Shown here piece by piece: positions 35,516 to 45,280 of a stretch of 64,000 nt of DNA. Within the stretch, counting starts at the first letter, position 1. Each line of letters starts with the position of its first letter. The stretch comes from DASVWZ01 sp963708575 (GTDB lineage: Bacteria > Acidobacteriota > Terriglobia > Terriglobales > Acidobacteriaceae), in NCBI GenBank assembly GCA_963708575.1, contig CAVPTB010000007.1:1-64000 (forward strand), written 5' to 3'. Both the position numbers and the translations under genes were made by a program. Under the pieces are notes generated by a model, which did no database searches, had not been told where the DNA came from, and saw only the letters and a program-made list of their open reading frames with translations.

Positions 35516-37459
35516 ATGACTGTAATGGCAGATCCAAAATCCGGAAACGCTAGACGTCGCACGGGCACGTTAGTAGCACTATTGCTGATCCTCTACTGTG
35601 TTCGAGGAATTTCTCTTTTCTCGCAAACAACCTCCCCGTCAGTTATCAGCTCGGCCGACGTTCTTCAATTTCTCACTAGGACAATCGATTGGTATCACCA
35701 GGCTTCAATTGAGCAGAAGATCGCTACCGAACCCGGGGACGTAGCTTATGTGGACGATGATCGCCGCGTGGCGGATCAGGTAGTCCGGCTGGCTTTTGAT
35801 TTTGCCCGGCAGCAGGCCGATTGGATTGCCAAGGAATCCAAAACCAGTCAACCGCAAACCCAGGCGGCGAATGCGTACTCTCAATATCAATCGCTGATCC
35901 AGGCCATGACGAAGGCTGATCAGCAGGTGCAAGACACGCAAGCGGAGTTGCAGGGTCTGAAACAGCAACTGGAGTCCGCGCCGGCAAAGAAACGTTCCGA
36001 ACTGCAATCTCAGATTGCGGAAACCGAGAGCGAACTCAATTTGATCAGCGCACGCCGAGATGTTCTGCATGGAATGATCGACTTTGCGAACGGTGCGGCC
36101 TCAGGTTCGGGCGCCAGTGGCCTGCGATCGCAAATCGAGGAGCTTGCTCGCTCGGTACCAAATGGGGTTGCGGACACAGGCACGACTAGTCAACCAACAT
36201 CCTCACCTTCGAATCCTGCGGCCACTGGAAACAAATCCCCGCCTTCCGGTATTTGGGGATTGGCCGCCGACCTTTTTCATCTCTCCAGCAAAAAGCGTAC
36301 TTTGGAACAACAAATTCGTTCGACCGATGCGCTTACGACAGCGGCCAAATCTCTCCGCGCACCCCTAATCACCAACCTTCGACAAATGATTCAGGCCGGG
36401 GATCAATTGGCTGCTCAGCCCGATACCAACGATCGAGCCGCACTTGCACAGCAGAAACAAAAGCTCGACGCTTTGACCATCCAGTTCAAGCAACTTTCCG
36501 CCGCAGTTTTACCCCTGAGCAAGCAGTCGATCCTGTTTGAGCTTTACAAGCGAAATCTGGTCAATTGGGAGGATTCGATACGTAGTGAGTATCGCGACGA
36601 CCTACGCAATCTCCTCCTGCGTCTCGGTGCCCTCGCTGCCATCGTCGGAATCATCTTCGTCTTCGGAGAACTCTGGCGAAGAGCCATCTTTCGTTATGTG
36701 CAGGACGTCCGCCGCCGTTACCAATTCCTTCTGTTGCGCAGAATTGTGCTCTGGGTCTCGATCATTCTGGTCTTGGTGTTCACCTTTGCCACCGAGATCG
36801 GTTCTATCGCCACCTTCGCTGGATTGATCACCGCTGGAGTGGCCGTAGCTTTGCAAAACGTCATCGTCTCCATCGTCGGATATTTTTTCCTGATCGGAAA
36901 ATACGGCATCCGGGTCGGAGATCGCGTGCAAGTAGGGGGTGTGATGGGCGAGGTCGTCGACATTGGTCTAGCGCGCTTCCACCTGATGGAGCTTTCCAGC
37001 GATGCCCCGGAATCCCAGCCCACCGGGCGTGTTGTTGCGTTCTCGAATTCTGTCGTTTTTCAGGGAAGCGGCGGACTTTTCAAACAGATACCTGGCACCA
37101 GTTTCGTTTGGCATCGGCTGCAACTCACATTCGCTTCCGATAGCGACTACCACGTCATTCGGGAGCGCGTGAATGCAGCCGTCGATCGTGCTTACGCCGA
37201 TTATCGCGAGAACCTGGAGCGCCAGCGCCGTACGATGGAGCAGAACTTGGCTTCCATCTCCGCGACTGAGCTGACGCCGCGAATCCGCTTGCGATTCACC
37301 CCGTCGGGCATTGAGGTCATGATCACTTTCCCCGTGCTTTTGCAGAAGGCTAGCGAAATGGACGATCGCCTCTCGCGCGAAGTGCTTGCTGAAGTCGATC
37401 GCGAGCCTCCGTTAAAGCTCCTGGGCTCGGAGATACCGACCATCAAAGCCACGGCCTGA
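35516..37459 (+). CDS. MscS-family mechanosensitive channel with coiled-coil periplasmic domain
   Basis: The roughly 647-residue protein has an export signal (GTLVALLLILYCVRGISLFS) and a long periplasmic part with heptad-like coiled coil (about residues 125-190, KADQQVQDTQAELQGLKQQL). Membrane helices follow from about residue 375. The MscS core shows FAGLITAGVAVALQNVIVSI and IRVGDRVQVGGVMGEVVDIG. A GTG at 35462 would extend it by 18 residues. Unlike the MscS gene at 10.3 kb, it carries a coiled-coil sensor domain, so the two channels are not recent duplicates. Confidence 0.9.
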   Translation: MTVMADPKSGNARRRTGTLVALLLILYCVRGISLFSQTTSPSVISSADVLQFLTRTIDWYHQASIEQKIATEPGDVAYVDDDRRVADQVVRLAFDFARQQADWIAKESKTSQPQTQAANAYSQYQSLIQAMTKADQQVQDTQAELQGLKQQLESAPAKKRSELQSQIAETESELNLISARRDVLHGMIDFANGAASGSGASGLRSQIEELARSVPNGVADTGTTSQPTSSPSNPAATGNKSPPSGIWGLAADLFHLSSKKRTLEQQIRSTDALTTAAKSLRAPLITNLRQMIQAGDQLAAQPDTNDRAALAQQKQKLDALTIQFKQLSAAVLPLSKQSILFELYKRNLVNWEDSIRSEYRDDLRNLLLRLGALAAIVGIIFVFGELWRRAIFRYVQDVRRRYQFLLLRRIVLWVSIILVLVFTFATEIGSIATFAGLITAGVAVALQNVIVSIVGYFFLIGKYGIRVGDRVQVGGVMGEVVDIGLARFHLMELSSDAPESQPTGRVVAFSNSVVFQGSGGLFKQIPGTSFVWHRLQLTFASDSDYHVIRERVNAAVDRAYADYRENLERQRRTMEQNLASISATELTPRIRLRFTPSGIEVMITFPVLLQKASEMDDRLSREVLAEVDREPPLKLLGSEIPTIKATA

Positions 37460-37470
37460 TTTCGACCCCT

Positions 37471-38352
37471 CTACAGCCAGATGGACCAAATCGTGTCTAT
37501 CATGGCGTGTGTAATCGACGATGCCGCGATTCGCCGGTCTTTACGCCATGCTCTTCCATAGAACAGCCCAGCGATAGCAGCGAGCAAAACGTACCTCCAA
37601 TTGAAGTGAGTTGATCGCTTATTGAAGTGAGCCAACCCAAAAAGTACCGCAGTGCAGACCAAGGCGCCGCCCCTACCGATTCTTCGTTCCAGGAGGTTTT
37701 GTATCCATCCGCGAAAGAAGACTTCCTCAGGAATCGCGATCAGTAAAAAGGTGAAGACCCATGCGAAGGCCATGGACAAGTGCGGAATTTGCGGATGAGC
37801 GTGCAGAAAACCCAGCGCCACACCCAAGATCAGCGCGATTGGAGCGTAATAGCCGAGTTCTCGTAACCCCGTCAACAGATCAGTCCTACGGATGCGAAGA
37901 TCGAACCCCACTCCATCCAGCTGGCGGATAACGCAAAAGCCATAGAGGCCACAATCCAGCAGGATCATCTTGCCGAAGACCGCAAAATGTACGGGCCACG
38001 CCGGCTCGAGCCAGCGCAGGTCTACCGCTACGCCAAGTACCAACAGAATCGCGAAATCCCGCCAATTCCCCTTTTGCTGAGGATCGTTTTGCTTCGCGTG
38101 CCAAAGAAGCACCGCTATCAACACGGGTACCAAACAGAAGCACAGCAACCAATCTTGCCGGAACATCCCCGCCGAGCGCGCAATGAGAACGTAGGGCACG
38201 CCGAAGATGCTCGGCACCAGAATACGCACGAGCAGGGGAAGTTTGAGAAGAACCCCGGTCAACCAATCGCCGGCAAATCCGAGCGCAAATAGCGGCAATA
38301 GCACCCATATTCCTGCGACTATTACGCTTGCAGAGCAGTAGTTCACGCTCAC
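37471..38352 (-). CDS. CPBP-family intramembrane protease
   Basis: The 293-residue protein has about eight hydrophobic helices and the CPBP (Abi) motifs: the paired glutamates and arginine in IPEEVFFRGWI, the histidine in VLFGLAHFNK, and the final histidine/aspartate in SITHAMIDTIW. Such integral-membrane metalloproteases process prenylated proteins in eukaryotes and serve in bacteriocin self-immunity or unknown roles in bacteria. It faces the MscS gene tail to tail. Confidence 0.88.
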   Translation of the reverse strand: MSVNYCSASVIVAGIWVLLPLFALGFAGDWLTGVLLKLPLLVRILVPSIFGVPYVLIARSAGMFRQDWLLCFCLVPVLIAVLLWHAKQNDPQQKGNWRDFAILLVLGVAVDLRWLEPAWPVHFAVFGKMILLDCGLYGFCVIRQLDGVGFDLRIRRTDLLTGLRELGYYAPIALILGVALGFLHAHPQIPHLSMAFAWVFTFLLIAIPEEVFFRGWIQNLLERRIGRGGALVCTAVLFGLAHFNKRSTHFNWRYVLLAAIAGLFYGRAWRKDRRIAASSITHAMIDTIWSIWL

Positions 38353-38474
38353 ATCCTAAATGAAGGACGGAGCATCGAAATTGGTAGCGTCAGGCGCAAT
38401 CAACACGATTTAAGCTAAACTTAGGGTAGGTAGTGAGGGTGGGGCGTGGGCGCCCGGAGTACCAAGAAAGTCGA

Positions 38475-39197
38475 ATGACTTCGTCAGCAAACAATCAAGA
38501 TCCTGCGACCCCTGGTGCGTTTGAGCAGGGCGTGGAACCGTCATTGGACCTCCTTCTGGATCCGGCCTTTGACACGCCGCTCTGGAAGCGCCTCTTGGCC
38601 AATGTTCGGGATACGGTGGCTCCAGAAAAGCTGCCGCCTCTCCGGCTTACTTCTCGTCCCGTGGACACCGGCATGCTCGCCAGTGATCGCGTGAGCTTGC
38701 CTTGGTTTCGGACCGTATTTACGAATCTTGGCGATGTAATCTCTCCGGAGACGCTGCCACCGCTAGAGCTGGAATCGAGACCGGTTGACGTTGGCGAACT
38801 TATTTCTGACCAGATGAGTCACTTGTGGTGGAGTTCACTTCTTCGCAACCTTGCCGACAAAGTTGCGCCAGAACGTCAGCCTTCACTACAACTCACTTCT
38901 GCTCCGATGGATATTCCGGGCGCCAACGGCTCTATGTTGCTTCCCAGTTGGTCGTCCACTATCAGTACGCCGAAAGTCTTTCATCCTGATCGTCCAAAAA
39001 CTGAGTTTATTCTCGCCCCTATTCGGGTGTCGCCGCCTCGTGCGAAGCCCGATTCTGCCGAGATCGAATTTGTTCACGTTCTGCAGGCCGACATGAAGCG
39101 TGACCTTCGCCGGTCCGTGTTTCGTCAGCGACTCTGGATTTCTCTGGCTGCTCTTGAAGTTGCCGCCCTGCTCGGCGGTGCAATTTGGTGGAAGTAG
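38475..39197 (+). CDS. Tail-anchored protein with four 41-residue tryptophan repeats
   Basis: The 240-residue protein has repeats centred on Trp37, Trp77, Trp118 and Trp159, a period of 40-41. The unit is roughly W-x3-L-x-N-x2-D-x3-P-E-x2-P-P-L-x-L-x-S-R-P-V-D; the fourth copy is degenerate. A single C-terminal helix (LWISLAALEVAALLGGAIWW) would anchor it in the inner membrane with the repeats in the cytoplasm. The start at 38475 follows AAGAAAG. I recognise no named domain; the repeat may be a scaffold or docking element. Confidence 0.7.
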   Translation: MTSSANNQDPATPGAFEQGVEPSLDLLLDPAFDTPLWKRLLANVRDTVAPEKLPPLRLTSRPVDTGMLASDRVSLPWFRTVFTNLGDVISPETLPPLELESRPVDVGELISDQMSHLWWSSLLRNLADKVAPERQPSLQLTSAPMDIPGANGSMLLPSWSSTISTPKVFHPDRPKTEFILAPIRVSPPRAKPDSAEIEFVHVLQADMKRDLRRSVFRQRLWISLAALEVAALLGGAIWWK

Positions 39198-39322
39198 GCT
39201 CCTCCGTGTCGTCCCTCTACCTCTTAGTCCTTTAGACCATGATGCAAATTCCTCAGCGTAACATTGCGAAATTATAGTAATCTTCTGCTTTCGCAAATCA
39301 ATCTCTCTTCGCGAGGAACTTA

Positions 39323-41233
39323 ATGAGCGACGACACGCGAGACCGGGAACTCGGAATGAATCGCAGGATCACCCGCCGCGATTTCCTGGACGGTGTAGCT
39401 GTGACGGCAGCCGCTTCCATCGCCATCGCCGGCATGCCATGGCTTCACGCGAGTGATTCGGTCGAGACTGTCCCCGAAAGCAATCCAAGTTACTATCCAC
39501 CGGCTCTGACGGGAATGCGCGGCAATCACGATGGTTCTTATCCCGTGGCTCACAGCTTGCGTGACGGCGAATTTTGGAACCTCGCCGACAAACCTGAAAG
39601 CACTGGCGAGGCGTACGATCTGGTCGTCGTCGGAGGCGGAATCAGTGGCTTGGCCGCTGCATACTTTTATCGTAAGCAAGTGGGACCAAACGTTCGCATA
39701 CTTATCCTCGATAACCACGATGATTTCGGCGGCCATGCCAAACGCAATGAGTTTCAGGCAGGAAGTCGCCTTCTGTTGAGCTACGGAGGCACGCAGTCTA
39801 TCGAAAGTCCTGACGAATACAGTCCTGTCGCGAAACAGTTGATTGCCGACATCGGTATTGATACACAACGCTTTTACAAAGCCTACGACCAGAATCTGTA
39901 TGCCAAGCTCAACACCGCCTGCTTTTTCGACCGAGAGACCTTTGGCCAAGACCGATTGGTGCTGAATATGGGGACAACTCCCTGGTCAGAGTTCCTTAGC
40001 AAGACTCCGCTGTCCGAGCCTGTTCGGCATGACATCGCCCGCGTCTACGCGGAAAAGGTGGACTACCTCGCGGGCATGACTCGCGAAGAGAAGCAGGCCA
40101 AGCTGGCCAAAATCAGTTATGCCGACTATCTGACAAAGCATTGCAAGCTCATACCTGAAGCATTGCCATTTTTTCAAACCTATCCGCACGATCTTTTCGG
40201 AGTCGGGATTGACGCTGTGCCTGCGCTCGCGTGCCTCAACAATGGGGATGATTACGGTTCGTTCACTTATCCCGGGTTTCAGGCCCTAGGACTCGGCGAG
40301 TGGAGCAAAGAAGAACCCTATATCTTTCATTTTCCGGATGGCAATGCTTCGGTCGCACGCCTGCTCGTACGGGCTTTGATTCCGGATGCGGTGCCCGGTC
40401 GTACCATGGACGATCTGGTTACTGCTCGCGCCAATTACGCCCGCCTGGACGAAGCGAGTTCGCCGGTGCGGCTTCGTCTGAATGGTTCAGTAGTGCAGGT
40501 TCATCATGAAGGACCGCCGGAATCCGCAAAGCAAGTCGGCGTGAGTTACATGCGTCACGGCAAACTACAAACGGTCTCAGCGAAGCAGTGTGTACTTGCC
40601 TGTTACAACATGATGATCCCCTATCTGTGTCCGGAACTTCCTGAGAAGCAGAAGGAAGCGCTGCACTCGCTGGTAAAAACTCCACTCGTCTACACTCACG
40701 TGGCAATCCGCAACTGGACGTCGTTTCACAAACTGGGGATTCACCAGATTGTGGCTCCGGCCGGCTATCACACCTACACCGCGCTAGACTTTCCCGTCAG
40801 CCTCGGAGGTTATAAGTTCCCCAGCAATCCGGAAGAACCCATCGTCCTGTTCATGTTGCGTACCCCGTGCAAGCCCGGCCTGCCGCAAAAAGATCAGTTC
40901 CGCATGGGCCGAGTCGAGTTAATGCAAACCCCTTTCGCCACTTTCGAAAGAAACATTCGGGATCAGTTGGGACGGATGCTGGGCGGAGCCGGTTTCGATC
41001 CGGCCCGTGATGTCGAGGCGATTACCGTCAATCGCTGGGCGCATGGATACGCCTACACGCCAAATTCGCTTTACGATCCTGATTGGCCTGAAGGTGAGCA
41101 GCCCTGGGTCATGGGCCGCAAGCGCTTTGGGCAAATCGCGATTGCCAATTCCGATGCGGGTGCTAGCGCCTACACTAATGTAGCTATCGATCAGGCCTAT
41201 CGTGCCGTCACAGAATTGGTTGGAAAAACCTAA
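39323..41233 (+). CDS. Spermidine-dehydrogenase-like FAD-dependent oxidoreductase, Tat-exported
   Basis: The 636-residue protein has a Tat signal (RRITRRDFLDGVAVTAAAS), then YYPPALTGMRGNHDGSY and an FAD-binding Rossmann motif, VVVGGGISGLAAAYFYRKQ. The final FAD segment is GQIAIANSDAGASAYTNVAIDQ. The overall layout and N-terminal wording resemble SpdH of Pseudomonas, a periplasmic spermidine dehydrogenase using membrane electron acceptors. Substrate is inferred only from that resemblance. A GAGGAA ribosome-binding site precedes the ATG. Confidence 0.82.
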   Translation: MSDDTRDRELGMNRRITRRDFLDGVAVTAAASIAIAGMPWLHASDSVETVPESNPSYYPPALTGMRGNHDGSYPVAHSLRDGEFWNLADKPESTGEAYDLVVVGGGISGLAAAYFYRKQVGPNVRILILDNHDDFGGHAKRNEFQAGSRLLLSYGGTQSIESPDEYSPVAKQLIADIGIDTQRFYKAYDQNLYAKLNTACFFDRETFGQDRLVLNMGTTPWSEFLSKTPLSEPVRHDIARVYAEKVDYLAGMTREEKQAKLAKISYADYLTKHCKLIPEALPFFQTYPHDLFGVGIDAVPALACLNNGDDYGSFTYPGFQALGLGEWSKEEPYIFHFPDGNASVARLLVRALIPDAVPGRTMDDLVTARANYARLDEASSPVRLRLNGSVVQVHHEGPPESAKQVGVSYMRHGKLQTVSAKQCVLACYNMMIPYLCPELPEKQKEALHSLVKTPLVYTHVAIRNWTSFHKLGIHQIVAPAGYHTYTALDFPVSLGGYKFPSNPEEPIVLFMLRTPCKPGLPQKDQFRMGRVELMQTPFATFERNIRDQLGRMLGGAGFDPARDVEAITVNRWAHGYAYTPNSLYDPDWPEGEQPWVMGRKRFGQIAIANSDAGASAYTNVAIDQAYRAVTELVGKT

Positions 41234-41273
41234 CAGACCGCAGAAGAAATTCGAGAGTTCAAGCGGATTGGGA

Positions 41274-41297
41274 GTGGCATGAGCTAACTCATGCCAC
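41274..41297. terminator. Hairpin between convergent genes, possible bidirectional terminator
   Basis: GTGGCATGAG and CTCATGCCAC form a perfect 10-bp stem with loop CTAA, 40 bp after the flavoprotein stop and 40 bp before the convergent GH20 stop. There is no T-run on either side, so termination is uncertain; it could also be a remnant of a small repeat family. Confidence 0.4.
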
Positions 41298-41338
41298 CGC
41301 AAAATTCCCACGCTTCAGTGCCGAGCGTGCGCTCAAGA

Positions 41339-43394
41339 TTACTGCTTCACGGCCGCTGCGCCTGAACTTGCCGACTGAACCAGCTTCTGAACCGGCGCGA
41401 CCACCATGATGACCAACTGCGCTTTCTGCTGTTGAGCCTGTTGCAGCATGGTCATTTGAGACGCGACCCAATCGGCGGGAGCTTTCTCTCGACGCTCGAT
41501 ATAGTCCATTGCTTGCAACCCCGAAGTAGCGACCGCTGAGAGTTCTTGCGACAACGGAATATCTTCGTGCAGCAGAAATGACTGCTCGAAGGGTTGGAGT
41601 CTTGCATCATTGTCCCGCCATTGCGTCAGCCACGACCGCATCTGCTCTTTGGTTTGTGCATCCGCCGTTCCAGATAGATAAGCGTCCACCAACTTGCTGA
41701 ACTGTCTTGCTGTTCCGCTCTCCGGTCGAACCGCATCCACCAGGCGGTTTAACGGTTGCAAGCTAGTTGCTTCCGTCCGAGCCGTTTCCTCCCGCATGTA
41801 ATCCTTCACTGGTTCCAGCACATCCGCGAGCGTTCGCACCGGACCGACGCTATCCGAACCGGCAATGCGGCGCAGCATCGGCTCGTACGAGGAGTTGTGT
41901 GTCAGTCCTAACCATTCCAGCCACAAACTTGTCGCTTCCATGCGTAGATACATCGAATCCACATCTTTCACATTCTCTGGTGACCACAATCTCTCCGCAA
42001 TCACCGCTAAACGTGGCCAGATTCTTGAATCGATATTCTCCGGAGAAACGTACTCTGACCACATGCAAGCTTCGCCGCCCAGGATACGGCTTCGCTCCTC
42101 AGGCTTCAACGTAGAAGCCCCATCTTCCAATGGATCGATTCCGTAATGTCGGGAAGCTGGCCACATCAGATCCAGATAGTATCCATACGAAAGAATGCCC
42201 CGGTATCCCAATGTCGCGGCCTGAGCCAGTGAAGCCTGCCCGCGCCAAGACTGAACTACAACATCTTTGGGTAGGTCGGGACGAAGAACCTCGTCCCACC
42301 CGATCATGATCTTTCCATGCTTGCTGACCAGCTTCTGCACGCGCTGGTTGAAGTAAGCCTGCAAATCCTGATTACTCTTCAGCCCATGCGACTGCATGAA
42401 AGCCTGGACTTTTGGATTTGCGTTCCACTCCTTGCCGTTGACCTCATCTCCGCCAATATGAAAATACTTGTCCGGAAACAGCTGTGCCATCTCGCCGATT
42501 AACTTATCGAGAAATTTGTAAGTGCTCTCCTTTGTCGGATCAAGCGCGGGGTCGAACACGCCCCACTTGCGCTCAATCTGATAAGGCCCCGGACCGCTGC
42601 CAAGTTCTGGATATCCCACCAGCCAGGCTGTGCTGTGTCCTGGAATGTCGAACTCCGGCACAACCCGAATCCCGCGCTCGCGGGCATAAGCAATCAGATC
42701 CTTGACTTCATCCTGGGTGTAATAGAGCTCGTCCGAACCCATCCCCTGCAGTTTCGGAAACAACTTGCTCTCAACCCGGAATCCCTGATTTTCTGAAAGG
42801 TGCCAGTGAAAGACATTCAGCTTTACCGCCGCCATTCCGTCCAGATTGCGCTTCAGAACGTCGATCGGAATGAAGTGCCGTCCGGTGTCAATCATCAAAC
42901 CGCGCCACGGGAATCGAGGCTGATCGTGAATCATCATCGAGGGCGCCGCAAATCCGCTCGACGATGTTTTCACCAGTTGAAGAAAAGTCTGCAGCCCACG
43001 CATTGCGCCTAATGGCGTCACGGACTCCAGCTTCACGCCCGCCGGCGTGATCGAAAGAGAATACGATTCGTCCTCGCCAAGTTCCTGGATCGCCTTGCCT
43101 TGATGTTGAAGTGCGATCTGAAACTTCGCGGCCGAGAAATCGAGCAATTTTCAAGGTCAGCGCCGGCATTCCCGTCTGCTTTCGAAGCTGGTCGAGGAAT
43201 GTCGCCACCGCATGTTGCAACTGGACGCCCGAATCGCGATCTACAGCAATCGAGAAAGATGAGTCGATCACAAATTGTCCGGAACCCGGTTGGACCTCGG
43301 CGGGCTGAGGCATCAAATTCAGAGGTTCGGCAGCCATTGAGAAGGAAGAAAAAAACAGCGAACACAATCCAAGAATCGCGCACAAAATCCGCAA
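41339..43394 (-). pseudogene. GH20 beta-N-acetylhexosaminidase, broken by a frameshift
   Basis: The first frame runs from a likely TTG start at 43394 (ribosome-binding GGAG nine bases upstream). It gives a signal peptide (LCAILGLCSLFFSSFSMAA) and the GH20b domain, PLNLMPQPAEVQPGSGQFV to PALTLKI. The second frame, from about 43147 to 41339, continues with FSAAKFQIALQHQG and the whole catalytic barrel: FPWRGLMIDTGRHFIP, NVFHWHLSENQGFRVE and the Asp-Glu pair in YFHIGGDEVNGKEW. Together they make about 680 residues. One surplus base at about 43135-43155 explains the shift. GH20 enzymes remove GlcNAc or GalNAc from chitin, glycans or peptidoglycan fragments. All catalytic residues remain intact, which favours a recent mutation or read error. 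Confidence 0.88.
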
Positions 43395-43608
43395 GATTTC
43401 ATCTCCGGAGTTGTTTTTAATTGACCCGAACAGAATAGAGCAACCGAGAGCCGTGGGCAAACCTGCCACGTCAGCGAAGTCCTACTAGGTCCCACATTTA
43501 GCCGACCATACTTAAGTGACTTCCGACACCCCCTGGATGTGACCCCGGTAATTTCCCAACCAACCGGAATCGCCCTACCATCCCAGCAGTCGTTCCCAGA
43601 GGGCAACT

Positions 43609-43938
43609 ATGGATCGTCGACGCAACCGGCGTGTCACCGCACTCTTGCCCGTCCGCACGTGGGGAGTGGATGTGCACGGTCAGCCATTCGCCCAACTCGC
43701 CCGCGCAAAGAACATCAGCCCCAAAGGAGCTGTAATCCAGGGGATGTTGTACACGATGAAAGTCGGCGAGACATTGCACATCCAAATCGGGGAACAACAG
43801 GCCGAGTTCCGTGTAGTTTGGGTGGGTGCAATCGGCACATCAAAACAAGGAGAACTCGGTATCGAGGCAATCACGCCTCAATCGAGGATCTGGGACATCG
43901 ATCTAATGCATTGCGGTGAGGTAGCCGGCAAAGGTTAG
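43609..43938 (+). CDS. PilZ-domain protein
   Basis: The 109-residue protein has the c-di-GMP-binding signature of PilZ domains: an arginine-rich start (RRRNRR, the RxxxR element) and NISPKGA (N/DxSxxG element), with the usual beta-barrel spacing. It is a single-domain protein, likely a c-di-GMP receptor or adaptor. Some acidobacterial single PilZ proteins lack c-di-GMP binding, but here both motifs are present. Confidence 0.75.
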   Translation: MDRRRNRRVTALLPVRTWGVDVHGQPFAQLARAKNISPKGAVIQGMLYTMKVGETLHIQIGEQQAEFRVVWVGAIGTSKQGELGIEAITPQSRIWDIDLMHCGEVAGKG

Positions 43939-43957
43939 TCCGCCAGCAACTACATCA

Positions 43958-44194
43958 TCAGTTCATGTCCCGCATCGAGCACGATCCCGGCCCCCTAGGA
44001 TCTTCGCAGCTACCGCATGCTCCTGTCGTCTGAGCCGCAGAACTTGCCGCACTCTTTGCCGACACAGCAAACACCGAGAGCTGCGGTACCAGCTTCCTCC
44101 CGTGACACTTGGGGCATTCGGCTTTCTCTTTGCCATAAACCAGTGCTTCAAACTGGTGATCGCATTCCTTGCAAACGTATTCGAAAATTGGCAT
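43958..44194 (-). CDS. FmdB-family zinc-ribbon protein
   Basis: The 78-residue protein starts MPIFEYVCKECDHQFEAL and continues to ECPKCHGRKL, giving the two CxxC knuckles of the FmdB/CxxC_CXXC_SSSS family. The C-terminus is Ala/Ser-rich with further cysteines (CGSCED), as is common in the family. FmdB was named as a putative regulator; a role is not established. It faces the PilZ gene tail to tail. Confidence 0.88.
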   Translation of the reverse strand: MPIFEYVCKECDHQFEALVYGKEKAECPKCHGRKLVPQLSVFAVSAKSAASSAAQTTGACGSCEDPRGPGSCSMRDMN

Positions 44195-44230
44195 AACGGC
44201 TCCTGCTCAAACGTAACGTCGATATCCATT

Positions 44231-44236
44231 TAAAAT
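44231..44236 (+). promoter_or_regulatory. TAAAAT element six bases before a GTG start
   Basis: TAAAAT ends six bases before the GTG at 44243, placing the expected transcription start at the start codon itself. No ribosome-binding site is visible, in agreement with a leaderless message. No good -35 box is seen. Confidence 0.35.
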
Positions 44237-44242
44237 CAGTTT

Positions 44243-45223
44243 GTGGGCAATTCGCAAATCTCTAAGTTTGTGCCGCGCCGCTTCCTCAGCGGAGGCCATG
44301 TGCAAACTCTCGCCAGCTTCTTTATGCCGCGCCATTTGCAACTACCGCCTTCCGAGGAACGACTTATCGAAGTGGAGCCGGGTGCGCGTATTCTTTGCCA
44401 CTGTCACTGGCAGCCGGAGCGAGAGAGCGCACTGACCCTAATCGTCATTCACGGACTTGAAGGTTCAATCGATTCGCAATACATGATGGGCCTGGCAGTG
44501 AAAGGCACGGCGCTGGGAATGAACGTGATTCGCGTTAACCAGCGCAACTGTGGTGGAACCGATGCCTTGTCGCCGACGCTCTATCATTCCGGACGCTCGC
44601 ACGATTTGGCCGAAGTAGCGCGAAGTCTCATCGAGCAGGACGGCATTTCTCACTTCGCGCTAGCAGGCTTTTCCATGGGTGGCAATCTCGTCCTCAAGCT
44701 CGCGGGCGAGTGGGGTGCGAATGGGCCGACACAATTCCGGGCGGTCGCAGCGGTCTGTCCGGCAATCGATCTGGCCGCCTCAGCGGATGCGTTGCACGAG
44801 CCCTCCAACCGTCTGTATGAGCACTACTTTCTTTGGAAGCTGCGCCGTCGTCTTCAGTCCAAGGCCGACCTCTTTCCGGGACAATTCGACACCTCCCGCG
44901 GCCGGCACGTGACCAGCTTGCGCGATTTCGATGACAAGGTGACGGCGTACTACTGCGGATTCACGGGTGCTTCCGATTACTACGCTCGGGCAGCTGCGGC
45001 CAATGTCATTGATAAGATTGCTGTACCGGCCTTGATCTTGCACGCGGCCAATGACCCCTTTATTCGAATACTTCCGGGCACCCGTCAACGGATCGTGGAT
45101 AATCCCCATATCACGTTCCACGAATCCGAAGATGGCGGGCATTGCTCTTTCATCGGCGAGCGTAACGGAGATGACGGGCATTGGGCTGAGACCCAGGTTC
45201 TCAATTTCCTGAGGAATTTCTGA
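44243..45223 (+). CDS. YheT/EMB8-type alpha/beta hydrolase
   Basis: The 326-residue protein shows the YheT family order. FVPRRFLSGGHVQTLASFF is at the N-terminus. LIVIHGLEGS forms the oxyanion turn. RVNQRNCGGTDALSPTLYHSG is the most diagnostic segment, and the nucleophile lies in ALAGFSMGGNLVLKL. An acid is likely in HAANDPFI and the histidine in DGGHCSFIG. Members are predicted membrane-associated esterases; no physiological substrate is established. Start GTG with no ribosome-binding site. Confidence 0.9.
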   Translation: MGNSQISKFVPRRFLSGGHVQTLASFFMPRHLQLPPSEERLIEVEPGARILCHCHWQPERESALTLIVIHGLEGSIDSQYMMGLAVKGTALGMNVIRVNQRNCGGTDALSPTLYHSGRSHDLAEVARSLIEQDGISHFALAGFSMGGNLVLKLAGEWGANGPTQFRAVAAVCPAIDLAASADALHEPSNRLYEHYFLWKLRRRLQSKADLFPGQFDTSRGRHVTSLRDFDDKVTAYYCGFTGASDYYARAAAANVIDKIAVPALILHAANDPFIRILPGTRQRIVDNPHITFHESEDGGHCSFIGERNGDDGHWAETQVLNFLRNF

Positions 45224-45263
45224 TCCTTGCGCGGCTGCTCGTTCGCGAGGCGAGTCGGTGTCT

Positions 45264-45271
45264 TATACAAT
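45264..45271 (+). promoter_or_regulatory. TATACAAT element nine bases before the TPM gene
   Basis: TATACAAT ends nine bases before the GTG at 45281, too close to allow a normal untranslated leader. It is the fourth case in this window of a -10-like sequence directly before a gene without a ribosome-binding site. Confidence 0.35.
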
Positions 45272-45280
45272 CATCCTCGA

